Source of the DNA: Climacteris rufus
Lineage: Eukaryota > Chordata > Aves > Passeriformes > Climacteridae
Length of the DNA stretch: 64,000 bases
Reading direction: 5' to 3'
Assembly: GCA_013398175.1 (NCBI GenBank)
Contig: VZRZ01000595.1
Location: 1 to 64,000, forward strand
Shown here: positions 1 through 10,100 of the stretch, in pieces
Layout: each line of letters starts with the position of its first letter
How positions within the stretch are numbered: position 1 is the stretch's first letter
The notes under the pieces: model-generated
The model's input: the letters and a program-made list of their open reading frames with translations, nothing else
Told to the model about the DNA's origin: nothing
Database searches by the model: none
Translations under genes and position numbers: made by a program

Positions 1-342
1 CACAGGGGGGCCCTGCGGAGCCCGCGCAGCCCACACTGCCCGGGCGCCCCCCTCCTCCCCAGTCCCGCCGCAGACCACGAGAGAAGGGGAGGGGAAGCCC
101 GAGCTGCGCCGCCCGAAAGCGCTTGCCAGCCTTTCAGCTGAATTTGCTCAGGAAACACCTCACTAATATCTTCCTCCGTCTCAGAGAGAAGAGGGCATTC
201 CCTCTCCGGATCAGGAAGATCTAGAAATTCTTCCTGTTCACAAACGGAACCCAGTGAACTAGCTGTAGCCAGAGAATTCCCATGGCTTTGGATCACAAAA
301 TTCAGCCGTCTCCAACAGACCATAAACTGAACGAACTGAGGA
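1..342 (+). other. CpG-rich, mRNA-5'-end-like block of unknown origin
   Basis: Bases 1-125 are strongly GC-rich with about a dozen CpG dinucleotides, unlike the AT-rich remainder of the window. From about 130 to 281 the composition normalises, and I see no ATG on the + strand before position 282. The ATG at 282 sits in a good Kozak context (CCCATGG) and opens a frame of 22 codons that runs into the N at 343 and then a stop at 348-350. A leader without ATGs followed by a Kozak start resembles the 5' end of a spliced or retrocopied mRNA, or the edge of a CpG-island promoter. I do not recognise the short peptide (begins MALDHKIQ). It does not read as the LAMA2 signal peptide. Alternatives are the downstream edge of the LAMA2 exon 1 CpG island, or a misjoined contig end. 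Confidence 0.4.
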
Positions 343-343
343 N
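343..343. other. single ambiguous base, possible contig join
   Basis: A lone N separates the CpG-rich leader block from repeat-rich sequence of different character. The only other lone N (2782) lies at the join of two identical 1.09-kb copies, so single Ns in this assembly may mark joins rather than miscalled bases. Confidence 0.5.
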
Positions 344-457
344 TGCATGACTTACGTGCCTCAGGAATGCCATAGGACCCAGAAAAGGCACCGGGGCCAC
401 TCGATGGGCCACGGGAACCTCCCACGGGCCCATGAAACACGTATCAGGGCCACAAAA

Positions 458-776
458 TGTCCCAGTATCGACACGAAAGGAAGAGCCAGAGACACCTGTT
501 ACCAGGATCAGAGAGAAGGAAGGAAGGGGGGGCAAGACCCGCCTTCTTTATTTTTTATATACATTTGGAAATCACTGTTCATTGGAGGAAATCAGTTCTT
601 CCTCCCTCAATTACAGTGGTCAAAGGAAATGTCCATCAAAGTTCTGTGTCCATGAGAAAGGAATGCAATTGATAAGATACCGTTACAATAACATAGCTAT
701 GTTTACAGAGAAGACTGTGAGAAACTAGCTACAGGAAAATGAAAACATCCAGGACGGTAAAAAGCAGGGCAACAGG
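458..776 (+). repeat. Diverged interspersed repeat, copy 1 of 3 (LTR-like)
   Basis: This is the first of three related blocks. Shared landmarks in order are a start resembling TGTCnCAGTA-CGACACGAA, a purine-rich GGAAGG stretch, CAAGACCCGCCTTCTTTATT (533-552), ATTGGAGGAA, CAGTGGTCAAAGGAAATGTCC, TTACAATAACAT-GCTATG and GAGAAACTAGCTAC, ending near GGGCAACA. The TG start and size would suit an avian ERV LTR or a piece of one, but I cannot name the family. No coding potential is evident; the small open frames over this block follow the repeat, not a gene. Confidence 0.6.
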
Positions 777-959
777 GTGTTATTTCAAAGAAAACCTCAC
801 TAGATACTTGATACTAGATAAGCCATGGTTATCCAAATGGAAAAGTTAATTTCAAAGTTTTAAAAAAGCCTAGCTAAGAGAAATTAAAATGGCAATATAA
901 ACAAAAGAATATATAATAAATAAAAAGAAAAAGATAACTAATGCTGCTGGAAATGCTGG

Positions 960-1272
960 AGGCGCAGAAAGAAAAGCCAGAGACAGCTGTGTTCAAGTTC
1001 AGAGGAAAGGAAGGAAGGAAGGGGGGCAAGACCCACCTTCTTTATTCTTAAATACTCTTTTAGAAATCACTAGCCATTGGAGGAAATCAGTTCTTCCTCC
1101 TTCAACTACAGTGGTCAAAGAAAATGTCCATCAAAGATCTGTGTCCATGGGAAAGGAATGCAATGATAAGATAGTTCTTACAATAACATGGCTATGTTTA
1201 CAGAACAATAACCTTGAGAACTAGCTAGTATGGAACTAGCTATTTTTAACAGCAAAGAGTAAGGCAACAGAT
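960..1272 (+). repeat. Diverged interspersed repeat, copy 2 of 3 (LTR-like)
   Basis: Same order of landmarks as the block at 458-776, with CAAGACCCACCTTCTTTATT at 1027-1046, then ATTGGAGGAAATCAGTTC, TCAAAGAAAATGTCC and TTACAATAACATGGCTATG. The CAAGACCC landmark lies 494 bp after its partner in copy 1. The 5' end is less well preserved than in copies 1 and 3. The 180 bases between copies 1 and 2 are A-rich with no feature I recognise. Confidence 0.6.
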
Positions 1273-1523
1273 AACTGGTAGGAATTAATATTTATGAAAG
1301 CTAAAAATATATGAAAGCTATATACTTATATACAAATATAAATATATGAAAGCTAAAGAAATCTGTGGAGAATTTAGTAATATTTTTGTATTTTGGATAA
1401 GGACAATAAGAATTCTTTGAGAAAGTAAAACATCCACACAACCACTGGATAAGAAGTAATAAAATGATTTTTAGAACATGTCAATATTAGACAAACTTGA
1501 AAGATTTTAAAAGGAAGAAGCAA

Positions 1524-1845
1524 TGTCACAGTAACGACACGAAGGAAGAAAGAGACAAGGGACATCTGTTAGCAGCAAGGAGGAAGGAGAAGGAAGAGGC
1601 CAGCAAGACCCGCCTTGTTTATTATATATACATTTAGAAATCACTTTCCATTGGAGGAATGAGTTCATCATCCCTCAATCACAGTGGTCAAAGGAAATGT
1701 CCATTAAACTTCTGTGCCCAGGAGAAAGGAATGTAAACGATAAGATACTGTTACAATAACATGGCTATGTTTACATAGAAGAATGTGAGAAACTAGCTAC
1801 AAAAGAATGATAACATCCAGAACTACAAAAGTCAGGGCAACAAAG
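1524..1845 (+). repeat. Diverged interspersed repeat, copy 3 of 3 (LTR-like)
   Basis: The block starts TGTCACAGTAACGACACGAA at 1524 and keeps the CAAGACCCGCCTTGTTTATT landmark (1603), ATTGGAGGAA, TCAAAGGAAATGTCC and TTACAATAACATGGCTATG. Its 3' half (from 1691) is included in the 1,092-bp duplication, so a further partial copy appears at 2783-2937. Between copies 2 and 3 (about 1273-1523) the sequence is A/T-rich without a recognised feature. Confidence 0.6.
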
Positions 1846-2781
1846 CAACATTTGGAAAGTAGAAGCAAGATGCTTCCGATAGTGGTAGGCAGATTAGCCT
1901 TACACTAATCCAAACCAAAATCCTGGAGTGGAGTGATAACTGGAGACAATCAAGATGCATGATACTTTCAGGATTAGTTAATAAGAAATTAGCCAACAAG
2001 AAATCCAGTGCTGGAAAACAGATTAATGAAACAACTGTAATAAAATATTTGTTAGGTTATGCATTTTAACAAAGTTGACATATTTAGTGCTCTAAATTAT
2101 TTAGCTTTCTTTGATCAATCTAACCTCATTAAAACTAGTACCCTGCAAAGACCAATGTATCACAAACTGATACCCCAAAGAGGTGGGAAACAGAAAATCA
2201 GGTAATGAGGTTATAGACAGGTCCAGAAGATCTTTTCTTGTTCTGAGACTGTTTATCGTCATTATAACATATCTGCAAGACAACCCGAATTTGTTTCTAG
2301 TAAACAATACAAATATCACAAACATTGGTTGAGCAATCATTAAAATAATCACAATCTGACAGAGCTTTACAGCACAGTACAGGTTGCATGGTAGCATAAT
2401 CTCACCTGAATAGGGTATACATTTATGACCAAATGGTATAAATCATACGTACTATGCAGATTCTTTCAGAGAACTGAATTCATGCAGCCAAGATTTTATG
2501 TGCTGGGTACGGCCAAGTGTCCATAATGCACATTGGTGGCTACAAGAGCAGTACTGTTCCTGCAGTACTTCAGGGAAAAACCAAAGGAAGAGTAGGGAGC
2601 TGTTATTACACTGGCACTAACATGTTCGGTTTTTTTTTTAAAGATGCTGTCTTATTCTAATAATAACACCTTCAAAAGGTATTTTGATAAAATTTTTTGA
2701 ATTGATTTTTCACTGACTTTTTTCCACTTTAAAAGATCATCCTTATATCTTTGGCTAAAATAAAAGTTTTACTTTTTTTTT
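1691..2781 (+). repeat. Duplicated 1.09-kb segment, first copy
   Basis: This segment is repeated, apparently base for base, at 2783-3873 (offset 1,092). The identical 98-residue antisense open frames at 2101-2397 and 3193-3489 show the identity directly. The first copy ends in a run of nine T followed by an N at 2782, then restarts at AAGGAAATGTCC. Apart from the repeat tail at its 5' end, the content is unremarkable intron-like DNA. The antisense open frame has no recognisable domain and I do not call it a gene. Confidence 0.9.
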
Positions 2782-2782
2782 N

Positions 2783-3873
2783 AAGGAAATGTCCATTAAA
2801 CTTCTGTGCCCAGGAGAAAGGAATGTAAACGATAAGATACTGTTACAATAACATGGCTATGTTTACATAGAAGAATGTGAGAAACTAGCTACAAAAGAAT
2901 GATAACATCCAGAACTACAAAAGTCAGGGCAACAAAGCAACATTTGGAAAGTAGAAGCAAGATGCTTCCGATAGTGGTAGGCAGATTAGCCTTACACTAA
3001 TCCAAACCAAAATCCTGGAGTGGAGTGATAACTGGAGACAATCAAGATGCATGATACTTTCAGGATTAGTTAATAAGAAATTAGCCAACAAGAAATCCAG
3101 TGCTGGAAAACAGATTAATGAAACAACTGTAATAAAATATTTGTTAGGTTATGCATTTTAACAAAGTTGACATATTTAGTGCTCTAAATTATTTAGCTTT
3201 CTTTGATCAATCTAACCTCATTAAAACTAGTACCCTGCAAAGACCAATGTATCACAAACTGATACCCCAAAGAGGTGGGAAACAGAAAATCAGGTAATGA
3301 GGTTATAGACAGGTCCAGAAGATCTTTTCTTGTTCTGAGACTGTTTATCGTCATTATAACATATCTGCAAGACAACCCGAATTTGTTTCTAGTAAACAAT
3401 ACAAATATCACAAACATTGGTTGAGCAATCATTAAAATAATCACAATCTGACAGAGCTTTACAGCACAGTACAGGTTGCATGGTAGCATAATCTCACCTG
3501 AATAGGGTATACATTTATGACCAAATGGTATAAATCATACGTACTATGCAGATTCTTTCAGAGAACTGAATTCATGCAGCCAAGATTTTATGTGCTGGGT
3601 ACGGCCAAGTGTCCATAATGCACATTGGTGGCTACAAGAGCAGTACTGTTCCTGCAGTACTTCAGGGAAAAACCAAAGGAAGAGTAGGGAGCTGTTATTA
3701 CACTGGCACTAACATGTTCGGTTTTTTTTTTAAAGATGCTGTCTTATTCTAATAATAACACCTTCAAAAGGTATTTTGATAAAATTTTTTGAATTGATTT
3801 TTCACTGACTTTTTTCCACTTTAAAAGATCATCCTTATATCTTTGGCTAAAATAAAAGTTTTACTTTTTTTTT
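2783..3873 (+). repeat. Duplicated 1.09-kb segment, second copy
   Basis: Second copy of 1691-2781. After its run of nine T it continues into unique sequence (AAAGGTTTTTAATTTC). The pentamer AAAGG occurs both where the first copy begins (1690-1694) and where the second copy ends (3874-3878). The join therefore reads as T9-N-AAGG, compatible with overlap or microhomology of five bases. An unmerged assembly overlap is the simplest explanation; a very recent real tandem duplication is the alternative. Confidence 0.9.
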
Positions 3874-4799
3874 AAAGGTTTTTAATTTCTTTACATACTT
3901 TCAATACCTACAGCATTTTGAAGTAAAAGAATTAATATACTATCAAAGTGATTTAGATAAGAATTAGTTCAGAAAACATAAGATCCTACTTTTGAAATAT
4001 TTTAGGGCAAAGTAGGAGACTATTCATGACTGTAGATTTTTCTTGGAAACATTTTCCTAGCTCAGCCAGGTAATGTAATGCAGGAATCACTTTGTGAAAA
4101 TCCATGGGCTGGGAACAGCATGTGACCAGACTAGATGAAAATGAGTTCTCTGTGTCTTAAAGTTTAGGACTCTGCATTAAGTCTATGATCTAATTTTGGC
4201 ATTGTCTAGAGCAATTAATGGAAATTGCATTGTTTTTGAGGAGACAACCAAGGGGTAATTCTGAAAAGTGTTTTTTTCTTTTTTTTTCCTGTAAATCAAA
4301 TATTGAGTTTTTTAGTCTCTCTTTGTGGGATTCCTTAATCTTCTTAAGTGGTTTTTATTCTGTATTTATATATGTATTTGATTTACTTTTGATGGTAATC
4401 TCACTGCTCTTTCAGACTTTCAGAAAATACATTTTAAAGAAAACCTTTTATGTATAATATCAGAGCAGAATTTGCCAGGAATGTTCAATTCTGCAAAGCT
4501 TTTCCAATACTTTTAAGAAAAAAGAGTACTGAATAAATTTCAAACCACAAAAATTTCAGCCAGACTGTTTTTGTTCATGAAATTTGGGTATGCATTTAGG
4601 ATTTGTTTATCTAAGTCAAGCATACACAAATTTGAAGTGCTATCTTTAGAAAAACTTCAGAGCTTTTGAAAAAGTATGGGTGTTTTTTTTTTTGTTTTCA
4701 AGCAAGCTGTCAAAATAATGTAAATTGACTTGCATTCACTTCTTGTTAAATTTATACAACACAAAATTCCAGTGAGAGAGATGATCATGAGAAGAAAGT
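3874..4799. other. Intron-like DNA, no feature seen
   Basis: AT-rich sequence with short T and A runs. I see no exon, repeat family or structured RNA. The small open frame at 4218-4457 is low-complexity and T-rich and is not supported as a gene. Confidence 0.6.
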
Positions 4800-5997
4800 C
4801 TTACTTGTCAAACCTGATCTAATTTTATGATAAGGTAAGCTGCCTAGGTGATCAAGGGCAGCCAGTTGATGTAATCTTTTGGGATTTCAGTAAAGCTTTC
4901 ACTACCGTCTCTCACAGGATCCTTCTGGACAAAATGTCCAGCACACAGCTGGATAAACACATCACAAAATGGGTGAACAACTGGCTCACAGGTTGAGCAC
5001 AAAGGATTGTAGTGGAGGCTGTGACATCAGACTGGTGACCAGTCACTAGTGGGGTTCCAGAGGGCTCTATTCTTGGCCTGTGTTCTTCAACATCTTCATC
5101 AGTGACTTGGATGCAGGACTGGAAGGTATACTAAGCAAGTTCACAGATGATACAAAACTGGGAGGAGCTGTTGACCCCCGAGACCTTGACAAATCAGAGG
5201 ACTGGACAATCACCAACTGTATGAAGTTCAACAAGGCAAAGTGCCAGATTCAGCACTTGCAATGGGGCAACCCTGGATATGTGGACAGGCTGGGGAATGA
5301 GATGCTGGAGAGCAGTGGCATGGAAAGGGACCTGGGGGTCCTGGTTGATGACAAGTTAAAAATGAGTCAGCAGTACCCTGGCAGCCAGGAGGGCCAACTG
5401 TGTACTGGGAGCATCAGGCACAGCATTGCCAGCTGGGCAAGGAAGTGGATTGTCCCGCTCTGCTCTACACTGGTGTGGCCTCACCTTGAGTTCTGGGGAC
5501 AGTTTTGGGTGCCACAGTATGAGAAAGACATTCAGCTATTAGAGAGTGTCCAAAGGAGGGCAACAAAGATGGTGAAGGGCCTTTAGGGGAAGCCATATAA
5601 GGAGCAGCTGAGGTCACTTGGTCTGTTCAGCCTGGAGAAGAGGAGGCTGAGGGGAGACCTCATTGCAGTTACAACTTCCTTGTGAGGGGAAGAGGAGGAG
5701 CAGACACTGATCTCTGTGGTGCCCAGTGACAGGACCCGAGGGAATGGCCTGAATTTGTGTCAGGGGAGGTTTAGGTTGGATATCAGGAAAAGGTTCTTCA
5801 CTCAGAGGGCGGTTGAGCACTGGAACAGGCTCCCCAGAGAAGTGATCACAGCACCAAACCTGACAGAGTTCAAAAAGCATTTGGACGATGCCGTCAGGCA
5901 CATGGTGTGTCTCTTGGGGATGGTCCTGTGCAGGGCCAGGAATTGGACTTGATGTTCCTGATGGGTCCCTTCCAACTCAGCATATTCTGTGATTCTC
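4800..5997 (+). mobile_element. CR1 LINE fragment (3' part of ORF2 plus 3' UTR)
   Basis: The region encodes the C-terminal reverse-transcriptase part of a CR1-type non-LTR retrotransposon. In order: a degraded FSKAF-like segment near 4890-4905, the LFNIFISDLD-type segment near 5083-5112, then the catalytic-box region reading FTDDTKL (5140-5160; CR1 normally has FADDTKL, so the aspartates remain). The thumb and C-terminal stretch follows, then the 3' UTR, ending at the TATTCTGTGATTCTCTGATG terminus near 5975-5995. The longest open stretch is 5080-5586. A probable 1-bp deletion just upstream, around 5075, puts the preceding GVPEGSILG segment in another frame, and further stops follow, so it is dead. 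The 5' end is truncated, as is usual for CR1. Confidence 0.92.
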
Positions 5998-6814
5998 TGA
6001 TGATTCATAATAATAAGGGCCAAAAGAAACTGAATTGAGCTAGGGTGTCTGTCGTAGAAATTAGTCATGAGTGTGCCATTATGGGATTTGGTCTGCTGCT
6101 TGTCCTCCTGCAAAATGATCCCACTGTGCCAAAAGAACTTCTTATAAGCAGGAGCCTAAGTTGAATTGACTCAAACTTAGAGCTTTTATACAAATACTAG
6201 TTATTTGCATTGCAGCTGAAAGATGGTGAATCTGTCATTCAGCTGTTGTTTAGCAATTTACTATGAATTATTTATTATTCTGATATCTCTTCTTTTTCTG
6301 ATATACAGGAAAATTGCTGGTGAAATGCAAGTGTATTTATGCAAATAGAAACTTGAGTTAGATTAACTCAGTGGGATACGTATTCTATAACAATAGCATG
6401 TTGTGTGGGGTTTTTTTATTTCCTGTAAGTCAGAATTAAGTAGATTTTTTTTCCTTAATTCCCTTGTTTATGTTCAATAAGGCAAATAGATGGTTATGAG
6501 AAGGATATCTATTGTCTGCTATGAAGTACATGGTATAGTAAATCAGACAGAGGGAGATTTCTGTGATCTTTCTATGTTCTCCTTAAATATTTTTTTCTAA
6601 CTCTAGAGAAAATGCTGTATTTTTTAACCTGGCTTCTTCACTTGCCCCAATTCATTTTTTTAACCAGTTGTACAAACTGAAGTGAAGCATATGCAGCTTA
6701 CTTAAAATACTTGCAAAACTACCTACACCTTTGAGATGAGACTACTCATTGGGTGTGAGGATGAGTGGCACTACCTTCTCTCTCAAATGTGCCCTGGAAA
6801 ACTACTCATTCATT
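5998..6814. other. Intron-like DNA, no feature seen
   Basis: AT-rich single-copy-looking sequence between two CR1 fragments. I recognise no exon, repeat family or regulatory motif. Confidence 0.5.
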
Positions 6815-7103
6815 TGGTTAGGATGCAAGGGAATGGCTTAGGGCACAAGGAAATGGCTTAAAGCTGTGTCAGGGAAGTTCTGATTGGGTGTTTGGAGAGT
6901 TCTTCACTGTGAGGTTGGTCAAGCACTGGAACAGGTTCCCTAGGAAGTGGTCATTGTCCGAAGCCTGAGTATTCATGAAGTGTTTTGAAAATCTTAGATA
7001 TGTGGTTTAACTTTTAGGTTGCCCTGTGTGTAATCAGCAGTTGGACCTGATGATCCTTGGGGGTTCTTTCCAATTTGGGATATTCTGTGATTCTTTGATT
7101 CGG
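6815..7103 (+). mobile_element. CR1 LINE 3' terminal fragment
   Basis: A short, diverged CR1 tail. It retains the AAGCACTGGAACAGGTTCCC segment (near 6930), the TTGGACCTGATGATCCTTGG segment and the terminal TATTCTGTGATTCTTTGATT near 7081-7100. These correspond to the same points at 5816-5995 in the neighbouring CR1. It is 5'-truncated and more degraded than its neighbour, so it is probably an older, separate insertion rather than part of it. Confidence 0.85.
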
Positions 7104-10100
7104 TTATAGATCAGAGTACTTTTAACGGTTTAATTTGGGCTCTTTCCAACCTATTTTCCTTTCAATTCTTTTCTGTGGTTTTACAGGTATCACACTGAAA
7201 TTATACACAGCCTCTCTCCCTCCTTTATTCTAATTTTCCTACTTAATTGATGAAGGAGTGTATTGTTTAACTAGTTTTTGATTGATTGCATAATTTGACT
7301 GTTGGTTGTTTTTTATTTAAAGTGTTGAAGAGAAGTGTCATTCACATAATTAATTTTTAAAGCTACTCCCCTGTGTGGCTCATACTTCTTCAGTTGGTTT
7401 TCTTTTCCATTGTTAGCCAGAACCTTACCATATTTCATAAGAGGCAAATAAAGGTAATCATGTATGCTTTTGCTAGTGTTACAATGCCACAGAAGTCGTC
7501 TCATCCCCAGTGACTGCTGAAATGCAAACAAAGCATAAATGCAATAAACAACAAAATTAGGAATTTATATGTGCATGAAATGCCATGGTTAAATGCAATA
7601 TGAAATTTGGATAACATTACAAAGGCACAAAGCACCATGTTCAGAATATCTACCAATTCTCTCAAACTAGGCCTGGAGTGAAAATGTTCTTCTTCTTCCA
7701 AAGAAGATAGGAGAAGAGTGGGTTGGAAGAGGCTCTGGTTAAGTTTGATCATGCAGCACAAGGAATGTAGGGCAGGTAAGTTGCACAAAATGATGTGACA
7801 CCCTCACACAAATGAAATTTTCCTATTCATGTCACTGTGGCTCCTGCTGAAGTCAAGCCAAACTTGTACCACTTAAAATCATGCTGTTAAAATGGGAGAT
7901 CTGCTGATTATACTTCGGGAATCTGGAGAAATCCTATATTGAATGAGGAAGAACTCTTTGGCTTAATATCTGAGCTCTTAAAAGGTACTCATGTTAGAAT
8001 TGTTACATTAAAGTATCTTCTTTCAAATGTATTTTACAGAAAGTGTAGACAGTATGTCCAGAATATGTGAGTAAATCCAGCTTCTCTATGCAAAGTCTCA
8101 AAATGTTACACGTTTTGGATTTTGCAGAATCCGTATGAATTATGAAATTATTGCCTTTAGATGAGATAGCTACAGTCTGCAAGAGCAGTTAAATTACTTG
8201 GTCAGTTTTGGAGATCATACTTTGTCAGTTGTTCAAGGCCATGCAATGAATCACTGAAGATTAAAGGCTAAAACTGCTTAATCTGGAGTATTTGTTGCTC
8301 ACTCTGTCAACAGGATAGGATTTTCAAGGAGATACTGATGGAAATATTTTATCTGTTAGTAGAACATATCAAATACATCAAATTATGATGATGACAACAA
8401 AATAACATATCTTCAAAGCATTGGTAATGTATGTATGGAAGTATATGACAGTTCCACAGTTCACTAGGGTCCTAATACTTGCCTGTTTGATCCAGGTATG
8501 CTTTCAGTGTTGCTGAGAAGTCTGCAAATTTTTAGCAGCCATTGGCTTAAAGGCAAGAATAAAAATAACAAGTAAATTATTATATTTTGTTTTATGAAGC
8601 ATTCATTGAAATACTATCAATATGAGGCTTTGGAAAGTTCATTATTAGAATGTTGAATATATCAAGGTACAGAGCTTACAGATCACAATCCACTGGTATG
8701 GTTTAAGTTCAACATCCTATTGAGTCAGTTTAGGTAAATCCCCCAGGTATTTTATATTTTTAGATGAGTGCCAGAAATAGGAAGGAATAAAGAATTAAAG
8801 TATTTTTCAGGGGTTTTTTGGGGTTTTTTCTTGCATGTGTAAGGATCACAAATAGCTAAATTCAGGATGGTTCTGTTCACAGCTGTTTTTAAAATTTTTT
8901 GGTTTGTTCAGAATTTTTGATAATTGATAGTTAATAGAGGAATTAACTGTGTACAGATTAATGTTTCCCTCTAATATAAATAAATGCCCCTTGAAAATTT
9001 CTTCCCTTCTGAAGGAATGTCAAATCCAAGTTTTTACTGTACTCACTAAGTTATATGTATGTGTTATTACAGTAAATAAGCAAAAGGAAGTATAAATATG
9101 AATCTTCAGAGTACTTGCATCAGCTTAAATTGGTAAGAGCTTGCCATGAGCTCCTTTTAAGTATTTTAGAGTTGAGTTTTCATGTATAGCGAGACATATG
9201 TCAATTGTATAATCACTCCATAGTCTTTTTTGCCACTATGGCTTTCTCCCATCAAGACCACCTCCCTTTCCCAGCGTATACAATGTTTAACACTGCAAGT
9301 GACCACTTGAAAGCTGGAAACTTTAGTGGTTAGATCTTCAGAAAAGGGTTATGAGTTAACCACATTCATCTGTTTGCAATACAGTCTTTTGTTTCTTGGT
9401 CACATCCTGTTTGTTTTTTATTACTGGATATTACGAAAGTGCAAGATTTTTCCAGGCTTATTTTAATCCTCAGATGTGGTCTTTTGTCTTACTGCTTTCC
9501 ACTTGTACCCTGTCTTGAACACAAAAAGTGACTATTTTCCTTCTTCATGATTTCTTGTTCTCTTGATAATACTCTCTATAATAGTATTTATTATTGAATC
9601 ATTACATAATTAAAGGAAGTGAGAATCCCCTACCAGGTCAGGCTGTGAAAGGTATTACCTCCAGCCAGTAAATGGAGTTACAAAGATGTTTTAAGCAAAA
9701 CTTTTCCATTAATGTTTAGTGCCCGTGAGACATTTGGAGTACAATCTCTTCTCCAAATACAGGAAACCACAGTTGAAATCTTCAGAAATTTTTGCTGTCA
9801 GACTTTAACTGCTCTTTCTTCTGCCTGTTAAGACATGCACAGGTAAAGAGAAGTACACATGAACAAGGTGATTCCTGGTTACTTTTCAATACAAGGCATG
9901 TGCTTTATAGCAGGTCAGCTTTAAGTCAGAGCTACACTTTGGGAAAGTTATTGCTAACACTGAAAAAACAATTTCTCTTTGCCAAACTTGTTTTTGGTAT
10001 CCACAGAAGTCTTCTGACAGGCAGAAATTTTTACTAAAATTTTAATCCAAAGCATAAAAATCTTAGTTTGTTTCAGCTATGAGTTTTAATTACTAAAATA

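Noticed and set aside
282..350. Weak resemblance of the short MALDHKIQ... peptide to the N-terminus of RNF146, a gene on the same human chromosome arm as LAMA2
   Set aside because: Only about 15 residues can be compared, and RNF146 is so conserved in vertebrates that a true copy should match far better. Left unassigned.
2101..3489. Two identical 98-residue antisense open frames that look like a duplicated gene
   Set aside because: They are identical only because the surrounding 1.09-kb segment is duplicated around an N. The peptide has no recognised domain.
5080..5586. 168-residue + strand open frame that could be taken for a host gene
   Set aside because: It is the CR1 reverse-transcriptase C-terminal part, including the FTDDTKL box, inside a dead LINE fragment.
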